A DNA stretch of 64,000 bases, taken from contig OY540812.1 in NCBI GenBank assembly GCA_961205875.1, positions 8,556,001 through 8,620,000 on the forward strand, given 5' to 3'. The DNA is from Sialis fuliginosa (lineage: Eukaryota; Arthropoda; Insecta; Megaloptera; Sialidae). Under the pieces are notes generated by a model. It ran no database searches. It was not told the origin of the DNA and saw only the letters and a program-made list of their open reading frames with translations. Of this stretch, positions 26,256 through 37,554 are shown piece by piece. Position 1 is the stretch's first letter, and every line of letters starts with the position of its first letter. The translations under genes were made by a program, and so were the position numbers.

Positions 26256-27822
26256 CAGTGGCGTAGATAAGGGGGGGGGGGTCCAGGGGATCAATCCCCC
26301 CCCCATGAGTCTACGAAAATTATAAGTTATCAAAAGAATTTATAATACTACACGAATTTAGTTGCCAGATTTCTAAAATGCTCCGGTGAGGCAGTCTCGG
26401 ACCGAGGGGGGAGGGTAATTTTTAGGTTTAAGAATTTTTTATTTTTTAACATACAAAAAAATTCTACTAGTTATATACTTCTATATCAGTGGCGAAGCGT
26501 CCATGGAAGCAGGGAAAGCAGTGCTTCCCTTACTTTATGGGTAAATTAATACAAATCTGTGTTTTCAGTTAATAAATAATTTAAAAATATTATTAGAATA
26601 TTCATCTTTGTGCGCAACTCAAACATTTTAACCAAAAATCAAAAATAGTATTTAATATTAATTTACACGCTCAATTATAAAACTATAATAATACCTCTAC
26701 GTCTTATTTCTTGTTTTTTAGTCGATATTTGTATGACGAGTTGAAGTTCACTGCAGGAAATTTCACTAAAAAATTTCAAATTTTTGATTTCGTTAAAAGT
26801 ATGTATAGAAAATGGCGTGAAAAATTGAAATTTTCAAACCGCAGGTCTGTATCTCAAACCGTTCTCAAGATATAGCCTCTCAAAGTTTCAGTTTTTTCAA
26901 AATTTTGAAGAAAAATGGCTCTAACTTTTGAACGCGTAGTCGGAATTGATTTTAGTTGACGGATTTGGAATTAGCGTGTCAAAATCTATATAATGATATG
27001 TATAATACCTTAAGACTCAAAAAAAAAAATTTCACGAAAAATCGAAAAAATTTAAAGGGATACACCTTAAAAAAATGTCGATTTTGGCCAAAATTTTTTT
27101 TTCGGATTTTAAAGTATTATACATGTCATTATATAGATTTTGACACGCTGATTTCAAATCCGTTAACTAAAATCAATTCCGACCACACGTTCAAAAGTTA
27201 TGGCCTTTTTTCTCCAAATATTTGAAAAAACTGAAACTTTCAGAGGCTATATCTCGAGAACGGTTTGAGATAAAGACCTGCGGTTTGAAAATTTCAACTT
27301 TTCACGCTATTTTCTATATAATAAACATACTTTTAACGAAATCAAAAATTTGAAATTTTTTAGTGAAATTTACTGCAGTGAACTTCAACTTGTCATACAA
27401 ATATCGACTAAAAAACAAGAAAATAAGACGTAGAATCATTTAGTCACTATATAAATATTTATATAAGAATTTAAAAAAGTAAAAGCTTGAATTTAAACTA
27501 TTCTAGTATGAACAAAATCAACTTTTTTTTTAAATGCAATAGTTAGTACGAAAAGAGTCTAATAGAATTTTATTTTCAGCTTTTTAGTCGGTTTTAAAAA
27601 GGCAAATTAATTTTTTTAAACGTTTTTTTTTTATATTTTTTATTATACATCCATGAAATGTACTGTATAATAAAGTATAGTAATCATGAAAAAAATCGAA
27701 CTCGAGATTTTAACGGAATGACACGTATTGAGGGTCCCTGAACCAAAAATATGAGATTATACTAATTTATTATACTAAGTCATATCCCCCCCCCCCTTCG
27801 CAAAAAGCTATCTACGCCACTG
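26256..27822. mobile_element. hAT-like non-autonomous element carrying a 740-bp inverted repeat
   Basis: The ends are identical for 14 bases: CAGTGGCGTAGATA from the left and, on the minus strand, from the right. The flanking 8-mers GTTTGGAT (26248-26255) and GTTCGGAT (27823-27830) match at 7 of 8. Runs of G and C next to the ends are typical of this end type. Inside, at 26487, another CAGTGGCGAAGCG end-like sequence marks a probable older nested element whose right end I could not place. There is no transposase frame; the 89-codon frame at 26956 lies across the palindrome. Confidence 0.8.
26695..27437. repeat. Long inverted repeat with about 370-bp arms
   Basis: The left arm starts CTCTACGTCTTATTTCTTGT, and the right arm ends with its inverse complement at about 27,437. 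Shared blocks in mirrored order include TAGTCGATATTTGTATGACG, GTTGAAGTTCACTGCAG, AACCGCAGGTCT and TTTTGACACG. The apex lies near 27,060. Arms differ at scattered positions and small gaps. A transcript would form a long hairpin. Confidence 0.85.
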
Positions 27823-27837
27823 GTTCGGATTTGAGCT

Positions 27838-29279
27838 AAAGCGATTATCAAATTTCAATGAAGTAAATAAATAATGTAGAATATTAATACTTACGACCGG
27901 GAGAACTGTATCATTACCAGTTGATAGAAAAATATTACCTGTAACAAATAAATAAAACTATTAGAATCATTATTTAATTAAAAGTTATTGCAATAAATGA
28001 GAACTACTGTATTAATTGTAAAAAATACAGGAATGCATATAGTAAGGAATACAGCGGCCAAGTACAACAGTCGAATTATTGAAGACGAATATCAATTTCA
28101 TTTAAAAATTAATCTTATACCTATATTTTTTTAAATATGACCCATCTTACTTGTCCCTATTCTATTTTTATACCAAGGTATGTGAAATGTCAAAATGAAA
28201 ACCAAACCAAATCAAATAAAAAAAATAAAAAAATATATTCCAAGGATATAGAATCTAAAAAAGTAATAGTTCTAAAAACATTTCTCATTCAAAAAGGTGC
28301 CTGCAAGGGGTTCCCAAAAGAAAATAATTCTTCCCTCCCCTCTATTTCGATATTTACTGGATCACAAAATCTAAAAAAAGTTACAGGGCTTTGATAATAA
28401 CTTATAACCAACGACAAATACTAAAGTCAACAATATTATTTAAAATTTTGGAGGAAAAGGTAGGGGCGTATCAGAGTTAAGTTTTTTATTTTCATAGGTG
28501 AAGTGTCAAAAAATTGATTTGAATCAGAAGAATTTAACTCTATTTTTTATTTTATTTTCAAAAATGGCGCCTGCAAGGGTCTCCAAATAGTCCACGCAGT
28601 ACGTACCTTCGGAACCCTTATGGTATACACGATGTTTTATAAATCAATTCGAAGAAAAAAATTGTTGAAACGCCAGTATAATAATAATAATAATTATTAT
28701 AGTAATTACATAAGATAACAGCAAGAGATCATTAACGTGGTATTTAAGATAAAAGACTATACCGAGTTAAGCTTTGTTTCTCAATTACCCCATCTTCCTC
28801 TATGCAAAATTAAATAATTTATTAATAGCAAAAATATGAAAGTACATTGACACCTATTAATATATGTTTATAATTTTTTTTGGAATTTATAGTTTATTTT
28901 TTAAATGTTAATTATCTGAAAATCATATCATCCTGTAATATGATTGTTTATATTTACGATTGAATTAGAATATGTATCATTCAACTTCCAAAAATACATG
29001 TCTAATAAAATTTTATAGCAAGCGCTTTAGTTTTATATATTCGCAGATAAAACTCATGATATTTGGATTCGAAGTTTAACATATAAAATATTAATGAAAA
29101 ATGGAAAAAGCAATTTCATTGCTATTTATAACATTCTATATTCGTGGAATACATACACGAGATATTGACTATAAAAAATAGAATCAAAAATTGGATCAAT
29201 ATTTAACCCATTTTACACATCACTTATATTTATATAATAATTCTCACGTCTCGGTTGTGAATAGATAACTACCTATATC
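27838..29279. other. AT-rich non-coding DNA with a weak direct repeat
   Basis: GCCTGCAAGGG in a similar context occurs near 28,299 and 28,569, about 270 bp apart, suggesting an old internal duplication. An ATA trinucleotide run lies at about 28,678-28,700. Nothing else is recognised. Confidence 0.45.
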
Positions 29280-30142
29280 CAGTGGCGGGTTTGAAAATAA
29301 TTAAATTAAATCAATAACATAGGCTTTATATAAAGAGAGAAAGTTTGTGTGTGTAAATATTATTTAAGTAAAAATTTTATAGGGGTCATAAAAATACAAT
29401 GTTTACAATAAAACTATTTGTGATATAAACAAAAAACAGCTTGTTTAAAGGTAAACACGTCAAAAAATAAAAATAATTTAATCGCAGATTATTTGCAGAT
29501 CTGTGTGATTTATTCTAAATGTCGATTTTTTAGAAACCTCTTTTTGAACTTGTATATACATATATTTAAGTATTGTGTCAATTTTTTATATGTAAAAAAA
29601 TCCCATGAAATATGCAGTATTCACAACGTATTAGCACTTAATTCCTAAACTAATTATATATAAGGAAGATTTGTTGATATGAAATTATTTGAGTTATTGT
29701 TAATAAAATTGCATGTAAAAAATATAAGAACATATTAAATTACGAGTTATCTACTATCTAGCTAGAGTTTTATATGGAATTTTATAATTAAACGTACAAA
29801 GTTTCATACATTTATATATGTCTTTTATTATAGTTTCGAGTTTTATGTGCCGCGTGCTCACTTTATATCTGAGTTGTGCAACACATTTGTTCATTGCTCA
29901 GTCACATTGAGAGATAGCGTGATGATATATAGCCTTAAACTTATCCAAATAAATTATCTATCAATATCTGAAAATCGTATTAAAATCAGTTCAGTATTTT
30001 CCGAGAGAAATATCAGTTTTTATATTCAGAAAAGATTAAAATAATTATACGAAAGTTGGAATAAATGGATTATAAATATTAAATAAAAATTGATTTTTTC
30101 TCTGCTTTATCTTAGCTTATTTTAAATATTTTGCCGCCACTG
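29280..30142. mobile_element. Possible hAT-like non-autonomous element
   Basis: The left end CAGTGGCGG (29280) matches the right end read on the minus strand from 30142 for nine bases. The flanking 8-mers CCTATATC and GTTACATC agree at only 5 of 8, so the boundaries are tentative. Near the right half an ATCAGTTCAGTATTTTCCGA module is present, related to the 10.0, 37.5, 49.5 and 61.2 kb copies. No transposase frame. Confidence 0.35.
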
Positions 30143-30575
30143 GTTACATCAGTTATGAAAGGTAAACGATGACTCATTACAAAAGGATAAAAAGTGAGTC
30201 ACGTGTATTTTTATGGTGCCTGTGTTTTTACATAATTTGTTTGGGGAAGGTGTGATAAGTCGAAATTTAATTTTGTTTAGTAGTAGAAGATTGCGGATAG
30301 ATAAAATACGCGCGCCGAATCGTGTTTTGGTTTCTAAGCTATCAGTGAATCATATTCAAATTTTTAATAACATGTGCTTGGTTTTATTGATATGTTTTTA
30401 TGGTTTAATTTTATGTCATGCACTTTAGACACCGACCATAATTTATTCTTAATGTCTGTGTGATAGTAAATTATCTACCGTTCCCTTTATGACGCATACA
30501 TAAACTTGGGTTGTTCAGAACCAAATTGATCAACAGTTTTTGTAGGTTTTCCTCAAGGAATATAAAGACAAGGTA
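30143..30575. other. Non-coding DNA
   Basis: A 71-codon frame at 30213-30428 is unrecognised. It is hydrophobic near its end but lacks any supporting context, so it is treated as chance. Confidence 0.4.
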
Positions 30576-30968
30576 GTCTCAATAGATCCTTGACCAATCA
30601 GCGTTGGCGCGAGAATTGACGTCACCCAGGGGATATATTCAAATGTTATAAATTTTTTAATAGAATATCAATTACAAAAAATTCATTTATTCATTCTTGT
30701 TTTAGTATTGTATGATATTTTAACAACACATACAATCAAAGAAGTACAAATTCGACATTGCAAAATCATAAAAAAACTGTCACAGACAATTTGGTCTATT
30801 CGGAAAGTATCATTTTTACTATTCTTAAGTTACCAATACGTTTTGTACTTCTTTGATTGTATGTGTTAATTGTTAAAATATCAAAGAATATCAAAACAAG
30901 AATAAATAAAGGAATTTTTTGAATATATCTCCTGAGTTACGTCTGATTGGTCAAGGAGCTATTAAGAC
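30576..30968. mobile_element. Fold-back MITE, about 390 bp
   Basis: The outer sequence GTCTCAATAGATCCTTGACC on the left is mirrored by GTCTTAATAGCTCCTTGACC on the right minus strand, both followed by AATCAG. Inner mirrored blocks include GGGATATATTCAAA versus GGAGATATATTCAAA, ATTCTTGTTTT, and ACACATACAATCAAAGAAGT. The apex is near 30,770. No coding frame and no clear target duplication. Confidence 0.75.
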
Positions 30969-31139
30969 AGAAATCATTTGAGAAATTTTCATCAGCAATT
31001 GATTGTGGTTAAACTTACGTATTTGAATGGCCAACTTAAAATTTATTTTATTGAATGATATGCAAATTTTAAACACACAAAGAAGCACCCATTATAGATT
31101 ATTATAGGTTCTTATCGCATAATACATCCTACACTATAA

Positions 31140-31460
31140 CAAACATAGCTTACACGTTGAAATCTTACCTCCCCTATTCACCCGGCCGCGGAAGTCTTAC
31201 GCAGAATATAATACGCGAGTCCCGAATACATAATATAACATAAATCACGTAAAATCGCCGACTAATGCCACTCTAACATCTAAGTATCTAATGAGCAATG
31301 CTAATCAATCCAGATCTAGGGTGCCGTAATTAATGGAAGTGCGAAATCATTACCGTGCCGCCGTCTTATTGAATCAGCCAAGAGGAAACCCCGTTATGCT
31401 TATTCGCCTTTGCTGCTGAAAGCTAATCATACCCTCCACCACCGACGTGCATGACGTATT
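31140..31460. other. GC-richer island, possible conserved regulatory DNA
   Basis: Unique, non-repetitive sequence of balanced composition with several TAATTA/TAATCA-type homeodomain-like words (for example GTAATTAATGG near 31,326 and CTAATCAATCC near 31,302). No coding frame. This could be an enhancer-like conserved element; the motif evidence is weak because such words are common in AT-rich DNA. Confidence 0.3.
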
Positions 31461-32502
31461 GATTCGACTATGTTCATACATGTATGTGATTTTATAAGAT
31501 ATGGAACTTTTTTTAGCTTAAAATAAAATATTGGAAATGGAATTAAGCTCTTTAACCTCTGGGGCCACATAAATCCCACTACATTAACATTTTGTTTTAA
31601 CAAATGTTCACCATAAATTCAACTTATATTCACATCTACCGTTTTTAATAAACATTTGATCAAATTGATGAAACATTACAATCAAAGCTACTTTAAAGTC
31701 GTATGTGGAATTCAGAAGTATTTTAATTTAAAAATATAACTTTTTTTATATATTTAATTGTCATTATAAATATCTTAAATGTAGGCTCTAAATGAAGGGT
31801 TTAACTTTATGTCGCCTGCTACAATCTGCTATTATTATTATTGTATTTCCTTAAAGGGTTACATCTAATGTATTAATTAATTTTTGGCAATTTTTTAATT
31901 GGCTTAAATGATGTAGGTATAAACATCTTACAAATGATATTCAAATGGAATTATAAGCAAATCAATTTTTTTGTAATTTTTAGAGCTCACTTTCTAAAAA
32001 CGAACGAAATAACCTACATAGAAGGTGAAAGTGATGAAAAATGAGTATATAGTTATATAAAGGAGCACCGGATTCGGTCTCAAGCCAAAACATAAGCAAA
32101 ATAAGCAACCGAAAACCGCCAAACCGACATAGTTTCGATAAAAAGTCGAAACTAACGTCGACGTTTGTAGTAAAACAGTTTTCAAAGTTTAAACTCATTT
32201 TTATCGAAACCACGTTTTTAAAAACTGCGGAAAACGGATCTTGGCCTTTTTCCATCCGATCGACTTGAAATTTTAACTAAAACTTCTTAAATAGATATTA
32301 CATCGAAGTAGGTACATACGATTTTTACGATTGGTTAACAATTACAGTTTTTATAAACAATTTAAGGTCATTTTTATTACTTACATGTTCTGAAAGAAAT
32401 GGAAGTATTGTAATACCATCAAAAAATTGTGTCCGAGAAAATGACAAATTCTCATTGTACTAACTTCAAAACGTAAAGAATAGCTAATTTCCGCATGGCG
32501 GC
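31461..32502. other. AT-rich non-coding DNA
   Basis: Two overlapping minus-strand frames at about 31,980-32,255 encode unrecognised peptides, with no exon signals or homology visible. Confidence 0.4.
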
Positions 32503-32586
32503 TGTGCGTGTGTCTGTGTGTCTGTGTGTCTGTGTGTCCGTGTGTCTGTGTGTCCGTGTGTCTGTGTGTCTGTGTGTCTGTGTGTC
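32503..32586 (+). repeat. Octamer minisatellite (TGTGTGTC)n
   Basis: About ten tandem units of TGTGTGTC or its variant CGTGTGTC. The minus-strand histidine/threonine/aspartate-rich frame across it is an artefact. The following sequence (GTAAAAATGCACCGATCTGA and onward) may belong to a longer dispersed repeat, but no second copy is in this window. Confidence 0.85.
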
Positions 32587-35061
32587 AGGATGTAGATTTT
32601 TTTTTCGTTCACGATAACTACTGTAAAAATGCACCGATCTGAATTATTTTTGGGGAAAATGTTTATCTCAGTGAGTACTCCAGACCTATTGATTTTGGTG
32701 CTAGTCGGATTAGGGGTTTTGGAAATATTTGAAATTTTGTAACTTTTTTCGTCTAAAAAGTGAACATTGCGAGTATTATCTCACTAATTTTGATAAGATT
32801 TAGTACGTTTGTAGTTCAATTGAATCTAAGGGACATTTATTATTTGTACGTGCCTAAATAGCCATTAGAGGGGTGAAAAACACACTTAAAATTTGAATTT
32901 TAAATACTAATATGTCATTAATTCATGTTGCCTTGGAAACAAATGCAACTAAATTCAAATTGTCAAATTAGTTTTTCTACGATGTGTATTATGTTTTGGA
33001 CATTAGAAAATTAATATTTATATACAAATGGCAAAAAGAGATGTAACCGTCGTAAGTATATATGTATGTTTTTTATGTATTACGAAATTTATATTCATAG
33101 TAGTAGATTATATTAATAAAATATTTTTCAAAAAATTTATATTTAAAAATTATTTAAAAAGATAGAAAGAACATGGAAGTCATGTATGGTTTTCCATACC
33201 GATATTTTCGTCAAAAACGCGATTTTTTGTTCAAAGTAATACAAAATTTGCAAAAATCGATATTTTATTTGTTTTAATATCGCTGTTTTTTACTTACCGT
33301 GTAAGCGCTAGAAAATTATTAAATATCATGGAATTATCATATGTTTGGCACAACGTTCAAAGTGCTTGAAAGCTAAGAAAGTTCATTCAATTTCTTCATA
33401 ATGTTCGACATTATAGTCTAATTTAGTTTATAATGTTTCCGTTATCGTCCCTTGTATCATACAAAAATTGTTTTACTTTTTTATTAAAATATATAATCCA
33501 TATTATTTTCACTTTTGCTAACTACATATTATAGATATTATATACATATATGCTGATAAAAGTTTATCATTTGATGGTTAATCATTACCTACAGCTTAAA
33601 CAAATTTGTTAATATTATTAATCTATAAAAATAATCAGATAACATTTATTTAAAATTTTATTTTTGTTAAATAAGTTAGCGTCTATATACGAGTACATAG
33701 TACATACGAGTGCAATTATTATTTCACTTTAAATTATATCATTATAGGTTTGTTAAAATCATTGCATGTAACAATATTACGCTATTAAATTGTACGTTGA
33801 TTTATTAGTGGCCGTGGGCTATTTATTAAACACATTTTGATTGTTGAGGGGAACTACAATTTATAAATTGATATTAGTTACCAAAATTTTATAGTATATT
33901 GAAATAAAAATATATATATGTACATTTTCTATTCCCTGCTCATTGTAACGTGTTTCAATAAATTAACTATAATAACTGTTAATTCAGAGTGTACAATGAA
34001 ACGTATGGAGATGGTTAATTATGTACATATATAAATATTAATATAATTTGAATTATTTAGAAATAAATTTTGATGAATGGTACCTTTTAGTACTTACATA
34101 TTATTATTTGCGAATATGCTGTATTTATTAAATAATAGTTAATAAAGAATATGTTTTATTAAATTTTTCACTAATGTATTGAAGCTCCCCTAGCTTGCAA
34201 ATGCAGGTACATATATTGTAATTTTTTGTGAAACAAATAAAGGACACTTGCTTAAAATTTTCAACAATAAGAAACACTTAAATACAGATTAATCTTTTTT
34301 ACGTGAAATAAATTTGCTTGGAAACTGTAACAAAATTAATACGGAAAAGGAAACAGGAAGATTGGGTAAGGAGAAATTAAAAGGACATTTTGGCACTCTA
34401 ATTGAAATACCATAGTCTTAAAAATGATTTAAGCTTTCTAAAAAAATTCTCTGAAAATTTCATTTGGTAACAGCAGATGTTTTAAAAACGACGCGATCTT
34501 GAGCAAGCGGTTGAAAGGAAAGTCGGTGGCGGTGCTGTTACAGCCTGCCTGAGAATTTAAACGATGTCGTTACAATGAAATGTGTGTCTTCTTCGACGGT
34601 AAAGCGAAAGTGTCTTAAAATCACGGTGTCATATACAAGATAACATAAAGTATAAATATATATTTCATATAGAATAAATTCTGAAAAAGGTTCAAATGCA
34701 AAAAAAAAATGTAACACATTTCTGTCGTCTTAGATTTAAACGTTCAATTTATTTAATATTGAAATCAGGTCTCACATAAGAAGAATATTTGTTTTTTTAA
34801 ACTAAATAATAAAATAAACATACAACACATCACAAAAAAAACTAATTCACGTCAATAAAGTTTTAATATATCATCCAAAAAAAAAATATGAAAACAACAG
34901 GTTTTAACATTGAGTTATTGCTTCATTTGTCTTCTCTTTATGGAATAAACATAAGAAAATAAATTATGTAAGAAATTTTGTACTGCCAAAATTATCACAC
35001 CAAATTAAATCATAATGCGATAAGTAAGATACTGTCCGTATAGTAAACAGAGCGTATATAG
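32587..35061. other. AT-rich non-coding DNA
   Basis: No frames, repeats or RNA genes recognised beyond short TA-rich simple sequence. Confidence 0.5.
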
Positions 35062-35313
35062 AAACAAAAAGTCATTTCTAAATTTAGAACTATCGGTAAC
35101 TTTAAATTCTACTCCGTGTCGGTAACGAAAGCGGCGGAGGATATTAGATATATGAGCAAAGATTACGTTGAATATCGACGAAGGAATATAGCGCTGGTGT
35201 GCGAAAGTGAACCTGCGTGCCGCTCTGAATTTAAACTGGCGTGTTTTTTCTTCGGGGATATCATTATTGGATATATGTGCGATTTATATGGTGTTGATGC
35301 GAAGGAATCATAA
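35062..35313 (+). other. GC-richer open stretch of 83 codons
   Basis: The forward frame is open from 35062 to the TAA at 35311-35313, with coding-like composition in its 3' two thirds. It includes AAEDIRYMSKDYVEYRRR and ends GDIIIGYMCDLYGVDAKES. An acceptor-like TTTCTAAATTTAG ends at about 35,087. There is no ATG near the start of the frame. The peptide has four cysteines and a hydrophobic centre, but I do not recognise it. The antisense strand is also open. It may be a terminal exon, a decayed gene or a non-coding conserved element. Confidence 0.25.
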
Positions 35314-35611
35314 TGATACTGAGATTTTGTAGCAGAGATCATACTGCCGATACGTTTTTTATGTCTTGCATAATATACCACCTATACGGAAACCGACTGT
35401 TAAATAATATGTGGGTGTTGAAATTTTCATTTTTATTACATCCTTGGTTATGATTTGACTATCTATAATAAAAAATTCAGAAGAAAATAAATAAACATTT
35501 ATTTATTATTAAAAAATTGTGGATCATCTAATATCATCACATATATAATGTATAAAAGCCATTATTTTATAAAGTACTAGCGCATTGGCCCGGTGTTACC
35601 CGGGGATATTA

Positions 35612-36846
35612 ATTTAATCTATCTATATACATACATATAATAACATGTCCTGACTAATTCATCATCGCCCAGCCGAAACCCCTGATCCTAGAAATGTGAA
35701 ATTTTAAGGGTATCTTCCTTTTATGACGTAACCACCCACTAAGAAAGGATTTTTCTATAATCAACCCCTAAGGGGGTAAAAAAGGGTGTAAAAGTTCGTA
35801 TGAAAAAAATATTTTTTGGTCCTAGAAACGTGACATTTTCAGGGTGTCTTCCTTTTATGACGTAACCACCCACTAAGAAAGGATTTTTCGATAATCAACC
35901 TCTAAGGGGGTAAAAGAGGGTGTAAAAGTTTGTATGGAAGAAATATTTTTTGGTCCTAGAAACGTAAAATTTTAAGGGTGTCTTCCTTTTATGACGTAAC
36001 CACCCACTAAGAAAGGATTTTTTGATAATCAACCCCTAAGGGGGTAAAGAAGGTGTAAAAGTTTGTATGGGGAAAATATTTTTTGGTCAGATTTACTTGA
36101 AACTTAAATAAATACTCTTCAATACAAACAATGAAACACGTATTTCAAGCTTTTCTAAAATTAACTCCTTAAGGGGGTGCAAGAGGGTGGATAAGTTTGT
36201 ATAGGAAAAATATTTTTTGGTCAGATTGACTTGAAACTTAAAATATATACTCTTCAATACAAACAATCAAACACGTATTTCAAGCTTTTCCAAAATTAAA
36301 TCCCTAAGTGGGTGCAAGGGGGTGGATAAGTTTGTAAAGGAACAATTTTTTTTGGTCAGATTTACTTGAAACTTAAAATAAATACTCTTCAATACAAACA
36401 ATCAAACACGTATTTCAAGCTTTTCCAAAATTAAATCCTTAAGGGGGTCCAAGGGGGTGGATAAGTTTGTATAGGAAAAATATTTTTTGGTCAGATTTAC
36501 TTGAAACTTAAAATAAATAATACTCTTCAATACAAACAATGAAACACGTATTTTAGCATTTTCCAAAATTAAACACTTAAAGGGGGTTGCAAGGGGGTGA
36601 AAAAATTTGTATGAGAAAAACATTTTTTTTGTATTCACTCGAATGAATCTAGGCACAGATACTTTGTTCGATGTTTTTATACTGTAGGTTATAACTATCT
36701 TGCATAGGAGCCGATATATTTACGATTTTGCATAATCAATAAAAAACAAATAAAGGAAAAATTAAATATTTCAGCCCATGTCCCGTATGGAGGGTTGTAA
36801 TTAGTTTCGAAATCCACGCGAGCGAAGCCGCGGGTAGCAGCTAGTT
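35612..36846 (-). mobile_element. Antisense element inserted in repeat copy 1
   Basis: Read on the minus strand from 36,846 it starts ACTAGCTGCTACCCGCGGCT and finishes in a TATGTATGTATATAGATAG simple-sequence tail near 35,620. It is absent from the copy at 48.9 kb. Its body is almost entirely the 134-bp array described separately. The start motif matches the element at 24,134. Confidence 0.6.
35684..36626. repeat. Seven-unit tandem array, 134-135 bp, two subtypes
   Basis: Units begin near 35,684, 35,818, 35,952, 36,085, 36,219, 36,354 and 36,489. The first three (type A) carry CCTAGAAACGTGACATTTT and TTTTATGACGTAACCACCC. The last four (type B) carry CAGATTTACTTGAAACTTAA and CAAACACGTATTTCAAGC in the same half. 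The other half is shared by both: an AAGGGGGTxxAAGxGGGTG block, then AAGTTTGTATxGGAAAAATA and TTTTTTGGTC. Frames through it are artefacts. Confidence 0.85.
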
Positions 36847-36861
36847 AAACATAAAGTAATT

Positions 36862-36930
36862 ATGCCCACCCGACATGCCCACCCAACATGCTCACCCAAC
36901 ATGCCCACCCAACATGCCCACCCAACATGC
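36862..36930 (+). repeat. 13-bp tandem repeat (ATGCCCACCCAAC)n
   Basis: Five units plus a partial one. The homologous position in the copy at 48.9 kb has only about one and a half units, so the array expanded after the two copies separated. Confidence 0.85.
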
Positions 36931-37554
36931 TAACAACACACGGTTCACCACGAATTGTTTTTTTCCGACTTCATAAAATTTACCCAAAATATCCACAAAT
37001 TATACACCTAAACTTAATCTATCCATTAGTGAAAACCGGAATAAAATCCATTCAATAGTTATTGAAAAAATCGTGTAAAATTATATTTTCTCCCAAGAAA
37101 CACCAGGTCTTATCTTAGAATTTGTATGAAAATCAAAAATAAATAAATAGGTTACCTTTCTTGGAAGTTATTTATTGTAATTTATAAAAATCCGTTTATT
37201 TATATAGTAAAATGCATATTTTTCATTCAAACTCATGGTGGAAAGATATATATTTGTAGGTATCATGATTCAAACTGACATTCACATATAGTAATTGTTT
37301 TCAGCGTCTTATATTCCATAGCTACTGTGTTTTTATATAAATTACAGTTTTATGCTCTGACATCATGGAAACAAAAGACGCTATGCTTTAATCTTTTGAT
37401 GTTAAATTTTAGATTTTCATAAAATATTATTAGCCACGATACTGCTCGTAAAAATTATCTAACTATTGGTGAAAACCGCATTGAAATCGGTTCAGTAATT
37501 CCGGAGTCTATAAGCCACACACAAACGAACATTCATTTTTATTTATATAGATAG

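Larger units (their letters stand above)
35576..37554 (+). mobile_element. Dispersed repeat copy 1 (ACTAGCGCATTGGCCCGG family), interrupted
   Basis: Begins ACTAGCGCATTGGCCCGGTG and ends with the ATCGGTTCAGTAATTCCGGA module, then CACACACAAACGAACATTC and an A/T tail. A second, shorter copy lies at 48864-49546 with the same start, the same interior (CACACGGTTCAC, ATTAGTGAAAACCGGAATAA, AAATCGTGTAAAATTATATT) and the same end. Comparison shows an extra block of about 1.2 kb in copy 1. No reading frame survives. It behaves like a non-autonomous non-LTR or short interspersed element. Confidence 0.7.

Noticed and set aside
26956..27225. 89-codon open frame
   Set aside because: It spans the apex of the 740-bp inverted repeat and has low-complexity Lys/Phe content; it is a by-product of the palindrome.
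32452..32634. Histidine/threonine/aspartate-rich minus-strand frame
   Set aside because: Translation of the TGTGTGTC minisatellite.
36402..36656. 84-codon minus-strand frame
   Set aside because: Lies wholly in the 134-bp tandem array and its peptide repeats with the array period.
24134..37554. Treating the ACTAGC ends at 35,576 and 36,846 as one terminal inverted repeat
   Set aside because: Comparison with the copy at 48.9 kb shows they belong to two different elements, one inserted antisense in the other.
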